Source of the DNA: Chloroflexota bacterium
GTDB lineage: Bacteria; Chloroflexota; Dehalococcoidia; Lucifugimonadales; Lucifugimonadaceae
Length of the DNA stretch: 54,409 bases
Direction: 5' to 3'
Assembly (NCBI GenBank): GCA_027623795.1
Contig: JAQBUX010000002.1
Span: 1-54,409 of the forward strand
Part shown: positions 38,497 through 47,945 of the stretch, in pieces
Numbering within the stretch: the stretch's first letter is position 1
How the letters are laid out: every line of letters begins with the position of its first letter
Position numbers and translations under genes: made by a program
Notes under the pieces: generated by a model
The model's database searches: none
Told to the model about the DNA's origin: nothing
Seen by the model: the letters and a program-made list of their open reading frames with translations, nothing else

Positions 38497-39969
38497 TCAC
38501 CCACTCATGTCGGGAACTCGGGCCTCCCCTTCCTCCTCTGATTCCGGCTCTGATTCCGGCTCTGATTCCGGTCTGGCCACTGGGTCCACGCTCAGGTGGA
38601 ACCCTTCGACCGAGCGCACTACGACCTCACCGCCGGTGTCAACGGGGTGATCGTCGGGAGCGCTCGCCTGCCAGTGCTCGCCGGCGACCAACACCTCGCC
38701 GGAAGGTTCCAGCCTTCGGGTAACGAGCGCAACCTGGCCGATCAAAGCCGCGCCTGACGTGGCTGAAACATACGCCTTCTCGAACCTTGTTCGCCTCATC
38801 TCCCACGCGAGCCAGCCGACCAGTGCCAGGGCGACCGAACTCACGCCACCCAACAGCCACAGGCTAACGTTGACCGGGGGACCGTAAACTCCCGATCCTC
38901 CCGCGGAGTTAAACAGGAAAAGCCCGCCCAGGATCAGAGCAACGACTCCAGCGACGCCAAACGCGCTTCCCCCGGGCGCATGCATTTCTGCGGCGATCAA
39001 CGCCGCCGCGAGCCCGATCAACCCGATGCCCGCCCAGGAAAATGGCAAACTCCCGAGTGACGCGTAAGCCAGGATAAGAAACCCCAGACCCAGCGCGCCG
39101 GCGATCCCAAATCCCGGACTCCAGATCTCGACGACAAGTCCAAGTCCACCGAGCGACAACAGTAGGAATGCGACGTTCGGGTCCGCCAAGAAACCGAGAA
39201 TGTTCTCCACAACGTTCTGATCCAGCTCGCGGATGGTGACGTCGCCTGTCGAGACGACGCGCGAGCCTGACGCCGTCGGGATAGCGCGTCCATCAAGCTG
39301 CTCAAGCAGGTCCGTGAGATCGCTCGCAATCAAGTCGACCACGCCAAGCTCGACGGCCTCGCTTGCCGTGTAGGCCAGCGCTTCCCGAACGGTGGCCTCA
39401 AGCGCGTCGGAATTTCGCCCCCGTAACTCCGCTACGCTCCGGATGAGCGCCGCCGTGTCTTCTGTAACTTTTTTCTCGAGGGTTTCGGGAAGGTCGTCCC
39501 CGCTGCCGGTGACGACTGCGGCGGCTCCGATGTTTGTCGTCGGCGCCATCGCCGCCAGCCCGGCTGCGGCCGTAATAAATGTTCCGGCGCTCGCAGCCCG
39601 TGCGCCATCTGGCGCAACGTAAGACACCACGGGGGCCTCAGCGGCGAGAAGGTCCTCGACTATATCTCGCGTCGCATCCAGCGCGCCGCCCGGCGTGTCG
39701 ATGCGAATGATGACGAGTTCCGCCCCGGCGTCTTCGGCTTCGTTTAGAACCCGTGATATGTACCGCTCAGTGACGAGCGTGATGGCGCCGTTGAGTTCGA
39801 CGACGAACACTTCGCGAGTGGCGTGGCTATCGGCGGCCGTCTGCGAGTCGTTGAGCGACCAGAGCAACCCGCCGATCAGGAGCGCGGATATCCAGGCCGC
39901 TGTCATGGCTCGCCGCCAGGCCCACCCGGCTACCGGTTCCGAGCTACCCCATGGGATCATTCGGGCCAT
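38497..39969 (-). CDS. NfeD-family / ClpP-class membrane serine protease
   Basis: VIIRIDTPGGALDATRDIVEDLLAAEAPVVSYVAPDGARAASAGTFITAAAGLAAMAPTTNIGAA; TM block and C-terminal NfeD OB-like region; start at ATG 39969. Confidence 0.9.
   Translation of the reverse strand: MARMIPWGSSEPVAGWAWRRAMTAAWISALLIGGLLWSLNDSQTAADSHATREVFVVELNGAITLVTERYISRVLNEAEDAGAELVIIRIDTPGGALDATRDIVEDLLAAEAPVVSYVAPDGARAASAGTFITAAAGLAAMAPTTNIGAAAVVTGSGDDLPETLEKKVTEDTAALIRSVAELRGRNSDALEATVREALAYTASEAVELGVVDLIASDLTDLLEQLDGRAIPTASGSRVVSTGDVTIRELDQNVVENILGFLADPNVAFLLLSLGGLGLVVEIWSPGFGIAGALGLGFLILAYASLGSLPFSWAGIGLIGLAAALIAAEMHAPGGSAFGVAGVVALILGGLFLFNSAGGSGVYGPPVNVSLWLLGGVSSVALALVGWLAWEMRRTRFEKAYVSATSGAALIGQVALVTRRLEPSGEVLVAGEHWQASAPDDHPVDTGGEVVVRSVEGFHLSVDPVARPESEPESEPESEEEGEARVPDMSG
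38537..38572. repeat. 12-bp tandem repeat x3 encoding SEPE repeats at NfeD C-terminus
   Basis: TCTGATTCCGGC TCTGATTCCGGC TCTGATTCCGGT. Confidence 0.9.
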
Positions 39970-40043
39970 TCGGTCCGTCCGATCTCGCCTTCCGATGGCG
40001 CCAGTGCAAACGTCCACGCGAGTTTCCGGCCTTGAGGTGCATG

Positions 40044-40862
40044 CTACCGCGCCCGTCCAAGGTCCGCCCATGCGCCCTGCGCCATCACGCCGCCGTCCAC
40101 GTTTACGAACTCGCCCGTCATGAACGAGGCTTTGTCAGAGCACAGGAACACAACCACGTTGGCGATATCCTCGGGCTGGCCTATCCGTCCGATCGGCGAG
40201 TTTGCACCGGCCCCCAGAACCGCCATATCGATGTCCTCCGGGTCTTCACCGGCCTCGCCCGAGATGGCGGTACGCATGAGCGGCGTATCGATAGAGCCCG
40301 GGCATACGGCGAGCACGCGGATGTTTTGCCGGGCGTAGTCGAGAGAAAGCTGCCGGGTCAACGACAGGACGCCGCCCTTGCTCGCTGCGTACGCCGGAAC
40401 GAGCGGCGCTGACTGCTGACCCTGAACACTGGCATTGTTGATGATGACGCCCCCGCCCCGCCCTCTCATCACCGGGATGGCGTACTTGGCCATAAGCCAG
40501 TAGCTTTTCAGGTTGATCGACAGGATCGCGTCCCACATCTCCTCGGTCGTGTCCTCGGCGTTGGCGTAGGAGCTGCGGGGCTGGATGCCGACATTGTTGA
40601 AGACGAAATCGACGCCGCCAAAAACCGCGACGGAATGCTCGACAACACGCCGGGGGTCAGCCGGGACGCTGAAGTCCGCCTGCACGAAGGCCGCCTCACC
40701 GCCGCCCGCGTTGATCTCATCTACGGTTTGATGCCCGGCGTCGGTATCAATGTCCGCCACGATAACGCGCGCACCCTCCCCGGCGAACGCACGCGAGGCT
40801 CCGCCGCCAATGCCGAGGGCGCCTCCGGTGACGATTACGATCTTGCCGTCGTGAATTCCCAT
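40044..40862 (-). CDS. SDR-family oxidoreductase
   Basis: VTGGALGIGGGASRAFAGEGARVIVADID, NNVGI, YAASKGG, CPGSIDTPLM. Confidence 0.92.
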   Translation of the reverse strand: MGIHDGKIVIVTGGALGIGGGASRAFAGEGARVIVADIDTDAGHQTVDEINAGGGEAAFVQADFSVPADPRRVVEHSVAVFGGVDFVFNNVGIQPRSSYANAEDTTEEMWDAILSINLKSYWLMAKYAIPVMRGRGGGVIINNASVQGQQSAPLVPAYAASKGGVLSLTRQLSLDYARQNIRVLAVCPGSIDTPLMRTAISGEAGEDPEDIDMAVLGAGANSPIGRIGQPEDIANVVVFLCSDKASFMTGEFVNVDGGVMAQGAWADLGRAR

Positions 40863-40965
40863 TCTTTCCTCCAGGCAATAAGACGCAGCACCCTCCGGCG
40901 TGCCTCATGAATGCCGGTGATGATACGGCCGACGTGGCCCCGTCGCGGCGCCACGTGGCCTGTAC

Positions 40966-42195
40966 TCAGGGTCCCTGCAGGTAGTTGCCGAATGTGAATG
41001 AGCTTACGGCGAATCGATCTGAGTCAGATCGGATCACCAGCTCGTGCTGGCCATATTCAGGTAGCTCAAGCAACGCGTAGAGTCGGGACTCGTCGACCCG
41101 AACCAGACTTCTGCCCGCCTCGTCGTACTCGATGTCCGGCCCCGCGCCGTCCACGGGTACTGGCCCGCCGTCGAGTTCCACGAACACCTCTATCGGGCTT
41201 TCGCCCCTGTGCTCCAACACCACGTTGGCGCTACGTGCAAACACAAGGGCGTAGATGTAGTCCTCCAGGCCGGTCGTCGATCGCGCGTGGACGATGGCGT
41301 CTTTTTCGTTCAGCCACGGGCCTTGAAGGTAGACCTTGTCGAAGTGATGAAAATCCGGGTCGGTGTATTCAACTACGCGGTCCGGACCCAGGTAGTACTC
41401 GACGGGAGCGATCGATATCGAACCGCCCAGTCCGTAAACCTTTCCGTATCCCGCGTAAAGCTCTTCCGTCAGATGGATCGCCGAAGCGTCTTCCACCGGA
41501 CCTTCGTTCGTGCCGGCTGCGATTCCAGACAGGTCGCGCCCCGCTGCGGTAAGCGCCGTGCGGATCGCTTGCTCGGTTTCGACGTAGTCGCCCTCGCCGA
41601 TGTGTGTGTAGACCAGCGATCCCTCGGAGTCGAAAAGGTATTTCGCGGGCCATGCGCCGTTCTCGAACGCCGTCCAGGTTCCGCGCTCGTTGTCCTGTGC
41701 GACCGGGTACTCGAGACCGAAACGCTCCATAGAATCCAGGACGCCCTGTCGGTCCATCTCGAAATCGAACTCGGGGGTGTGCACGCCGAGGATCGTCAAA
41801 CTGGCATCTGCGTACTTTTCGTTCCAATCCTGTAAAAAGGAAAAGGTCCGGATGCAGTTGACACAGGTGTAGGTCCAGAAGTCGATGAGCACAACGCCGC
41901 CCTCCGACGTGCGCTCTGCGATGGTGAACGGCTCAGAGTTGATCCAACCCGCAAGGCCCGTAAGCTCAGGCACGCCTCTCCCGGGCGTTTTGTCAGGAAT
42001 CGGCACGTTGGCGTTCGGCTCTTGGCTGACCCGTGGGTTCGAATTTTGCGTTGTTATTAGGCCGTCGCCGGCTTCGTCTGGTGACTCGTTATCCGAAGCG
42101 CCGCAGGCGACGACGAACGTGATCAGGGCGGCCACGAACAAAACGGACCACGCGTTCAACTGATGTCGTCTTGGGAACGTGATGAAGTTGAGCAT
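40966..42195 (-). CDS. TlpA/DipZ-like thioredoxin-fold lipoprotein
   Basis: Lipobox FVVACGAS; LIDFWTYTCVNCIRTFSFLQDWNEKY (CxxC), GAWPAKYLFDSEG; ATG 42195 chosen over longer ORF. Confidence 0.88.
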   Translation of the reverse strand: MLNFITFPRRHQLNAWSVLFVAALITFVVACGASDNESPDEAGDGLITTQNSNPRVSQEPNANVPIPDKTPGRGVPELTGLAGWINSEPFTIAERTSEGGVVLIDFWTYTCVNCIRTFSFLQDWNEKYADASLTILGVHTPEFDFEMDRQGVLDSMERFGLEYPVAQDNERGTWTAFENGAWPAKYLFDSEGSLVYTHIGEGDYVETEQAIRTALTAAGRDLSGIAAGTNEGPVEDASAIHLTEELYAGYGKVYGLGGSISIAPVEYYLGPDRVVEYTDPDFHHFDKVYLQGPWLNEKDAIVHARSTTGLEDYIYALVFARSANVVLEHRGESPIEVFVELDGGPVPVDGAGPDIEYDEAGRSLVRVDESRLYALLELPEYGQHELVIRSDSDRFAVSSFTFGNYLQGP

Positions 42196-42443
42196 GTTGT
42201 GAAAGTAGTACGGTCCCAGGGCATCTGCGGCCTCAGACGGCGCTCGCTCCATTGGGTCCACGTCCGTGGATCGCGGCGCTCCCGCCCACATCCCGAATCA
42301 TCCCGACCGAGGAGCAGTCTGTCCAGCGACCGCATCCGTCGGAGTTGACGGACGGCGCCATTGTGCTCGCAAATAACCGCGACGCAGCGCGCGGCCAACC
42401 TCGGATTCGTGACGTAGCGGTAGCTGCCGTACCGAGATCGTGA

Positions 42444-42680
42444 CCTGGCCCGAATACCGTCCAGGCCCGCAACATCCGCCGGGACATCATCGGCGGAGGG
42501 CGTGCGGGCTACACCCAGCTTCTGGCGGAGTCGCGCGAACAGGCGACCGGCTGAATGGTCGAAGAGGCGGAAGTCCTGGGAGCGGACGCCGTGGTGACTG
42601 TCCGACCTACGCCATCGATGGTCGCCGCGGGCAGCGCATCCGAGATCCTCGCCTGCGGCACGGCGGTGAAGCTCAGATAG
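42444..42680 (+). pseudogene. UPF0145/YbjQ-like (heavy-metal-binding domain) pseudogene with in-frame TGA
   Basis: Frame reads PGPNTVQARNIRRDIIGGGRAGYTQLLAESREQATG*MVEEAEVLGADAVVTVRPTPSMVAAGSASEILACGTAVKLR*; TGA at 42552. Confidence 0.75.
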
Positions 42681-42741
42681 CCCCGCGCTGGCGTTAGGCA
42701 GGGTCATGTGGACATCGCTGCGCGGTGACAACGTCACGCGA

Positions 42742-42894
42742 TTAGCAGCGCGCGCTGCAATAGAGTCCGTCGGTCGTAACCACCGGTTCCTCGACCATCG
42801 TGCGCGGGATCAGTTCTCCGGTGAGCTGTTCCAAGTCGCCGTCTCCCGGATCGATTTCGGCCACCGAAACGGCGGCCCGAGATCCTAGCTTCAC
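42742..42894 (-). CDS. candidate RiPP-precursor-like peptide (50 aa), GTG start overlapping pqqD-like stop
   Basis: MKLGSRAAVSVAEIDPGDGDLEQLTGELIPRTMVEEPVVTTDGLYCSARC*; 4-bp GTGA overlap with upstream gene; not in the supplied ORF track. Confidence 0.5.
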   Translation of the reverse strand: MKLGSRAAVSVAEIDPGDGDLEQLTGELIPRTMVEEPVVTTDGLYCSARC

Positions 42895-43193
42895 CAGGTC
42901 GTCAGGCCCGCGCGGCGGAATCCTAACAACACTTCACTGACGTCTGAAGCTACGGAATCGTGATCGAGTCCGTAGTAGCCCGCCAATTCCGACCCGATCT
43001 CGGCCACGGTCCGTTTTCCGTCGATCAAGAACCACACCACAGTGCCGGCGCCATTGAGAACGTGTGTTCCATCCGTCCGCGGATCGTAAAGGACCAGCTC
43101 GTCTTCGAGTTCATGCTCTACCAGACCCTCGACGCAGACCGGTTTGACATCAGGCTTCAATCGTGCGGCGGGTTTCAATGAGTGAGTGGTCAA
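42891..43193 (-). CDS. PqqD-like (RiPP recognition element fold) protein, TTG start
   Basis: ELEDELVLYDPRTDGTHVLNGAGTVVWFLIDGKRTVAEIGSELAGYYGLDHDSVASDVSEVLLGFRRAGL; AGGAGG SD upstream of TTG 43193. Confidence 0.82.
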   Translation of the reverse strand: MTTHSLKPAARLKPDVKPVCVEGLVEHELEDELVLYDPRTDGTHVLNGAGTVVWFLIDGKRTVAEIGSELAGYYGLDHDSVASDVSEVLLGFRRAGLTTW

Positions 43194-43797
43194 GAACCGA
43201 GCCTCCTAGGAGTGGGAACGTTCGGGTCAACATTGGTTTCAGCGTGGACGCGCGCCGTAACCGCCCTTTCGGTGATCACATCTGAAGAGCGAATGCTCCG
43301 AGTACAGGGCCGCCGCGCTGATCTCCGACTATTGCGGGGGGTCAACGTGATCTGTCGGCCCGCAGTGTCCGGGTGGGTATGCCGGCGTCTCCGGCGAAAC
43401 TCGTGGGAATCTCCTTCCAGACGTTGGAGGTCGGTCCCTGCTCCAGGGTCGCGACTCGTCGAAAACGAAACCGTGAGTCCGCTCCACCGATGAGTCGCGC
43501 GATCTAACGGTACGCACCGGTTTGTTCGTCTGTCCATGAACCGCACGTAAAAATTGACGCCGCGCCCTGCGGCGTTTTGTCTCTGCCCGGAACACCCTCA
43601 AGGAAGGGATCGATCCCCGATCCCCATCGCTAGAATGGGCGTCCTCGATAAGTGAGTTTCGGTCGTAACAATTCGGTAAAGACGCGCCTCGTCAAAGGTC
43701 AAAATTGCCACATTTGCCATGGCGATAGTCAGGTACCTGTCACCGTACCGCCGGCCGCCACCGTTGGATCGGACAGCGACATCTGGGGGTGATCTGG

Positions 43798-43974
43798 ATG
43801 GGCGCAATCTTGGTGAGAACCACACAAAGGATTCGGGTGGCACGCAATTCTTTCTTCGGCGAATTCGCCGATGATCGATGTGAGGGAACGGCCGAAGCCG
43901 TCCGCCGCATGCAGTTGTTGGAAGCGACCTGCGTTGTCTACAACACCCGGGAAATCGTCATCTGTGAAGGGTGA
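43798..43974 (+). CDS. candidate small ORF (58 aa) overlapping the next gene's start
   Basis: ATG 43798; MGAILVRTTQRIRVARNSFFGEFADDRCEGTAEAVRRMQLLEATCVVYNTREIVICEG. Confidence 0.25.
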   Translation: MGAILVRTTQRIRVARNSFFGEFADDRCEGTAEAVRRMQLLEATCVVYNTREIVICEG

Positions 43975-44443
43975 ACCCACCCCGCGCATAATCGTCGCCG
44001 GTCCTGGCGAGTGGCGTGAAGTTGTCGCAGGCCGTCTTCGGAGGGACAAACGGTTCTCGGTTGTCGCCGAGATCGAGGCCGATTTCAACTCGGTCGAGAT
44101 CGCCCGCGTCCCCGCCGCCGACATCCTCGTAACCACCGTGGACCCCGTGTTCACGTCACCGGCCACAAAATTGGCTGTCGCGCTCCAGAAAAAGTTCCAC
44201 GCTTTGGCCGTGGTCGTCGTTCTCCCTGACATGCACGCCGACGAGCTCACGACCCTGGTGCCATACCGCTCCGTGTGGAGCGTCCTTTCGGCAAAGGCTT
44301 GTGAAGACGCCGATATCTTCCTCTCAGCGGTCTGGTCCGCGTCGAGAGGCATAACCTGGGTCGATCCGGCCATGCACCGCTTGCTGAACGATGTACATGC
44401 CCTCAGCTCCCGCCGTTCGACCCCGGTGCCCGGCTTCGAGTAG
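43964..44443 (+). CDS. stand-alone degenerate receiver-like protein (GTG start)
   Basis: RIIVAGPGEWREVVAGRLRRDKRFSVVAEI...ADILVTTVDPVF...LAVVVVLPD...VWSVLSAKACEDADIFLSAVWSASRGITWVDPAMHRLL; REC-like strand/helix layout, no HTH. Confidence 0.55.
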   Translation: MKGEPTPRIIVAGPGEWREVVAGRLRRDKRFSVVAEIEADFNSVEIARVPAADILVTTVDPVFTSPATKLAVALQKKFHALAVVVVLPDMHADELTTLVPYRSVWSVLSAKACEDADIFLSAVWSASRGITWVDPAMHRLLNDVHALSSRRSTPVPGFE

Positions 44444-44467
44444 CAACCGTGGGAGCTGACATGCGCT

Positions 44468-46861
44468 CTAACGGTCCGGATCTTCATCGAGATCTCCTTC
44501 GATGCGCCGGGCGTCCTCATGCCTACCCATGGCCCTGTAAGCGGCCGCGAGGTTGGCGGTGCAGGTCACCGAGATCGGATGACTCTCACCGAGCACTCTG
44601 AGCGCCACCTCAAGAATCTCTTCGAACGCCGGGATGGCCTCTTCTACGTTACCTACCTCGCTCCGCGCCGCGGCGGCGTTGTTCATGCTTGTCAGGGTCT
44701 TGGGATGCTCAGGGCCGAGGATCTTTTTCCGGTCTGCGATGTTCTGCTCGTACATCATCAAGGCGTCACGCAGGTTGCCGCTTGCGCGGTGCGCGCTTGC
44801 AAGGTTGTTTCGACTGGTGAGCGTGCCGGTATGCTCGCTGCCGAGGGTTCGCGTACGCGCTTCCAACGTGTCCTTGTACATCTCCATCGCCTCGCTAAGG
44901 CGACCGTCCGAGTGGTACGCGGTGGCCATATTATTGCGGGTTGTTAAGGTCCGGCGATCCTCCGCTCCGAACAGCCGCGTCCGGGCCTCAAGGGCATCTT
45001 CATACAGCTCTAACGCGTCTCCGAGTCTGCCCGAGGTCTGATACGCCGTCGCGAGGTTGCTCCTCGTCTCCAGCGTGTCGGGATGATCAACTCCCAGGAT
45101 CCGCGTGCGCAACTCAAGCGTCTTCTCGTAGAGCGGCACCGCCTGATGTACGTGTCCCGCCGCCTGGTAGGCGGAGGCGAGCATGTTGCGCCCGGCGAGC
45201 GTATCCGGGTGCTCCGGTCCGAGCAGTTTTTCCCGCGCCCTGACGGCCCTTTCGTACAAGGGGACGGCTTCATTCATGTGCCCTGCTGCTCGATGGGCGG
45301 TCGCCAGGTTCTGACGACTGGCCACCGTCGTCGGATGATCCGGACCGAGGCTCCGTTCGGCCTCGGCGAGCGTCTTGTGATGGACGGCGATCGCTTCTTC
45401 GACCCGGCCGGCAGCCTGATAGACCGTTGCCAGATTGTTCCGGGCGGCAATGGTGCTCGGATGATCTTCGCCCAGAGACTCAGAGCGAACCTTTAGCGAC
45501 TCCTCGGTCAACGCTATGGCCGCGTCCACACGGCTCATCGCGTGGTAGGCGACCGCAAGTTCGCTGACGAAATCGATCACGATGGCTTGCAGATCAGGAT
45601 GGGTACGCGCTCTGGCCAGAATGCGCTCGTAGTGAGCGATGTCGCCGCGCAGATCGGCGTCTGGCTTGCGATTGGCCCTGACGAGCCTTGTCTTCGCCCG
45701 GCGCAGAGTTATCTCCAGCGCGTCGGTGTCTTTCTTACCGCCGACCACCCGTTTGAAAGAAGTGCCGACTTTGCCGGACTGGCTGGCGGCGGGAATGGCC
45801 GCTATGACGGCAGGTTGGATCCTGACCGAACCTCCGTGCCAGGAAAGAAGCGATCGTCTGCTGCACGCCCGGAACATGTCCAGCAGCTCGTCCCCTTCGA
45901 GCGAAACGAGCGCCGTGACAAGCCCCTGTGAGATGGGGACGTCGGACGTGTAACCAAGCGGAACAAGTTGCCGGCGCACGGACGACGGTAGCGCACGCAG
46001 TGCGATGGCGGCCGCCGCCAGTATGTGACCGCCCTGCCCCGATTCATCATCCTCATACGGCGTGCCCGTTGCGTCCACAACCGTTTTCCGCAACTCGCTG
46101 AGAAGATCTGCTGGAGCGTCACCGGCGGCGATGCGTCCGCCAAGGAGTTCGAGGGCCACCGGGAATCGGCCGACGTACTCCGCCAGTTCAAGAGCCAGCG
46201 GATCTTCTTTCGATTCGGCGTTGCGCGCCCCCAGCAACTGCAAAGCGGCTTCGGGAGCCAGAGGTTCCAGCTCGACGTTGGATACACCTTCGGCGAGCGT
46301 TCCCGTGGCGCTGTGCTGCATCGTAATGAGTGGCCGTACCTGGCTGCAGGCGTCAAGCACCCCGGCAACCTGATCCGCGTCCGAAAGGTCGTCGATCACC
46401 CAGAGTGTTGTGTCAGGAAATGCTTCGAGCAAACGTCTGACATCGGACGCAAGCTCGCCGTCGGTACGGCGATCCACCCTGAGATACAACGCAGGCGCAA
46501 GCGCTGCGAGGGTCTCGTCCAACGTCCTGCCAGCGGTGGTCCAGAATCCGGGCGCCTTGGTCTGATGCGCATATTCAGCGGCGAGACGTGTCTTGCCGAC
46601 TCCAGGCTGGCCTGAGATGGTCACCCCTCGGTCGTTGCTGAATGCTTCAGCAACCGCCTCCAGGTCTCCGTCGCGCCCGAAGAACATGTCGACGAGTGAA
46701 CCCGGCCTGCCCTGCCACGTGTTGTCGGAAGGCGCCTCCGGACCCGTCGGCGTCGAATGCCCGACAACCGAAGGTTCGCTCAGGTCGGCTTCCTGTTCGG
46801 CCTGGTGGTCCAATTTCCGGCGCCCGTTGATGAGTTCGGTCGCCCTCGCAAGAATCTTCAT
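44468..46861 (-). CDS. STAND-type (NB-ARC-like) ATPase with C-terminal 42-residue TPR repeats
   Basis: Walker A ISGQPGVGKTRLAAEYA, Walker B TLWVIDDLSD; eight 42-aa repeats of type AVPLYEKTLELRTRILGVDHPDTLETRSNLATAYQTSGRLGD; ATG 46861. Confidence 0.88.
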   Translation of the reverse strand: MKILARATELINGRRKLDHQAEQEADLSEPSVVGHSTPTGPEAPSDNTWQGRPGSLVDMFFGRDGDLEAVAEAFSNDRGVTISGQPGVGKTRLAAEYAHQTKAPGFWTTAGRTLDETLAALAPALYLRVDRRTDGELASDVRRLLEAFPDTTLWVIDDLSDADQVAGVLDACSQVRPLITMQHSATGTLAEGVSNVELEPLAPEAALQLLGARNAESKEDPLALELAEYVGRFPVALELLGGRIAAGDAPADLLSELRKTVVDATGTPYEDDESGQGGHILAAAAIALRALPSSVRRQLVPLGYTSDVPISQGLVTALVSLEGDELLDMFRACSRRSLLSWHGGSVRIQPAVIAAIPAASQSGKVGTSFKRVVGGKKDTDALEITLRRAKTRLVRANRKPDADLRGDIAHYERILARARTHPDLQAIVIDFVSELAVAYHAMSRVDAAIALTEESLKVRSESLGEDHPSTIAARNNLATVYQAAGRVEEAIAVHHKTLAEAERSLGPDHPTTVASRQNLATAHRAAGHMNEAVPLYERAVRAREKLLGPEHPDTLAGRNMLASAYQAAGHVHQAVPLYEKTLELRTRILGVDHPDTLETRSNLATAYQTSGRLGDALELYEDALEARTRLFGAEDRRTLTTRNNMATAYHSDGRLSEAMEMYKDTLEARTRTLGSEHTGTLTSRNNLASAHRASGNLRDALMMYEQNIADRKKILGPEHPKTLTSMNNAAAARSEVGNVEEAIPAFEEILEVALRVLGESHPISVTCTANLAAAYRAMGRHEDARRIEGDLDEDPDR

Positions 46862-47179
46862 AGGCCTGACCGGTCCTAAATCGTTGCTCCCAGCCCCCAA
46901 CGCCGTACACCTGATCCCTTGCTCGGGATCGGCCGGGGCCCGGGAGTGATCCGAGGTCCCGCGGCGTCGGTGAACACATCTCAATTGTTGTGTAACAGCC
47001 CGCCCCGCGCCGCGCCGATAAGCGCGACGGGAGCGTTCATGACGGCGCGTGTCGTGAGCCGATCGGCTCATGAATAGCCGACGGGATCCGATCCATAAAG
47101 CCGGCGCACGACGATCAGTGGGCGTCAGCCGTGTAGCCTGTGCCCACTTTTTGGCCAGACATTTTGGGAGGAGATCGAG

Positions 47180-47945
47180 TTGAACATCGTGTCGTGGAAC
47201 GTGAACGGCATACGCGCCGTACAGAAGCGCGGCTTTCTCGAGTGGGTCGGCGATACCCAGCCGGATGTGCTCGCCCTTCAGGAAACGAAGGTCAATGACG
47301 ACACACTGCCGACGGAACTTCGGGACATCGCCGGCTACGAATCTCACTTCTCATATGCGTCGACACGCAGGGGTTACAGCGGCGTCGCTGTGTACTCAAA
47401 GACGAGTCCGCGGGCGGTAGATCTCACATTCGGAGCGCCGGAGTTTGACGACGAGGGGAGGCATCTGATCGCTGATTTCGGGGAGTTCGCCCTGGCGAAC
47501 GTTTACTTCCCAAACGGCAGAAGCTCGAAAGAGCGGCTTGAGTACAAGATGAGGTACTACGACGCGTTCCTCGAGTTCGCCAGAACTAAGGTCGCAGGTG
47601 GCAGGGACCTGGCCATATGCGGCGACTTCAACACGGCGCGCCGTGAGATCGATCTGGCCCGGCCCCGGGAAAACTCGAAAACGTCAGGTTTCCTGCCGGA
47701 AGAGAGGGCCTGGATGGACAGGCTCGTCGAGGCGGGATTCGTCGACGCGTTTCGTATGTTCAACGACTCGCCGGAGCAGTATTCGTGGTGGAGCCGGAGG
47801 TCCGGGGCGCGCGCCCAGAAACGTCGGGTGGCGGTTGGACTACTTCTTCGTCAACGAGGGCTTCAAAAACAGCGTGATGGCGGCCCCGATCCATTCAGAT
47901 GTGATGGGGTCAGACCATTGCCCCGTCGCCATAGAGGTTGTGTAA
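47180..47945 (+). pseudogene. xth: exodeoxyribonuclease III, apparent +1 frameshift near 47805-47820
   Basis: MNIVSWNVNGIRAVQKRGFLEWV...[13 protein letters not shown]...[13 protein letters not shown] then frame change to [43 protein letters not shown]. Confidence 0.85.

Noticed and set aside
38537-38572. 12-bp repeats as a CRISPR-like or regulatory array
   Set aside because: In-frame within the NfeD gene and encodes SEPE repeats; simple tandem expansion.
42742-42894. Lasso-peptide precursor interpretation
   Set aside because: Core after the Thr would lack an Asp/Glu at positions 7-9, and no transglutaminase-like protease or asparagine-synthetase-like cyclase is nearby.
42891-43193. PQQ biosynthesis operon
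   Set aside because: Only the PqqD-like fold is present; no PqqA (ExxxY), PqqB, PqqC or PqqE, and the coupled peptide lacks the PqqA E/Y arrangement.
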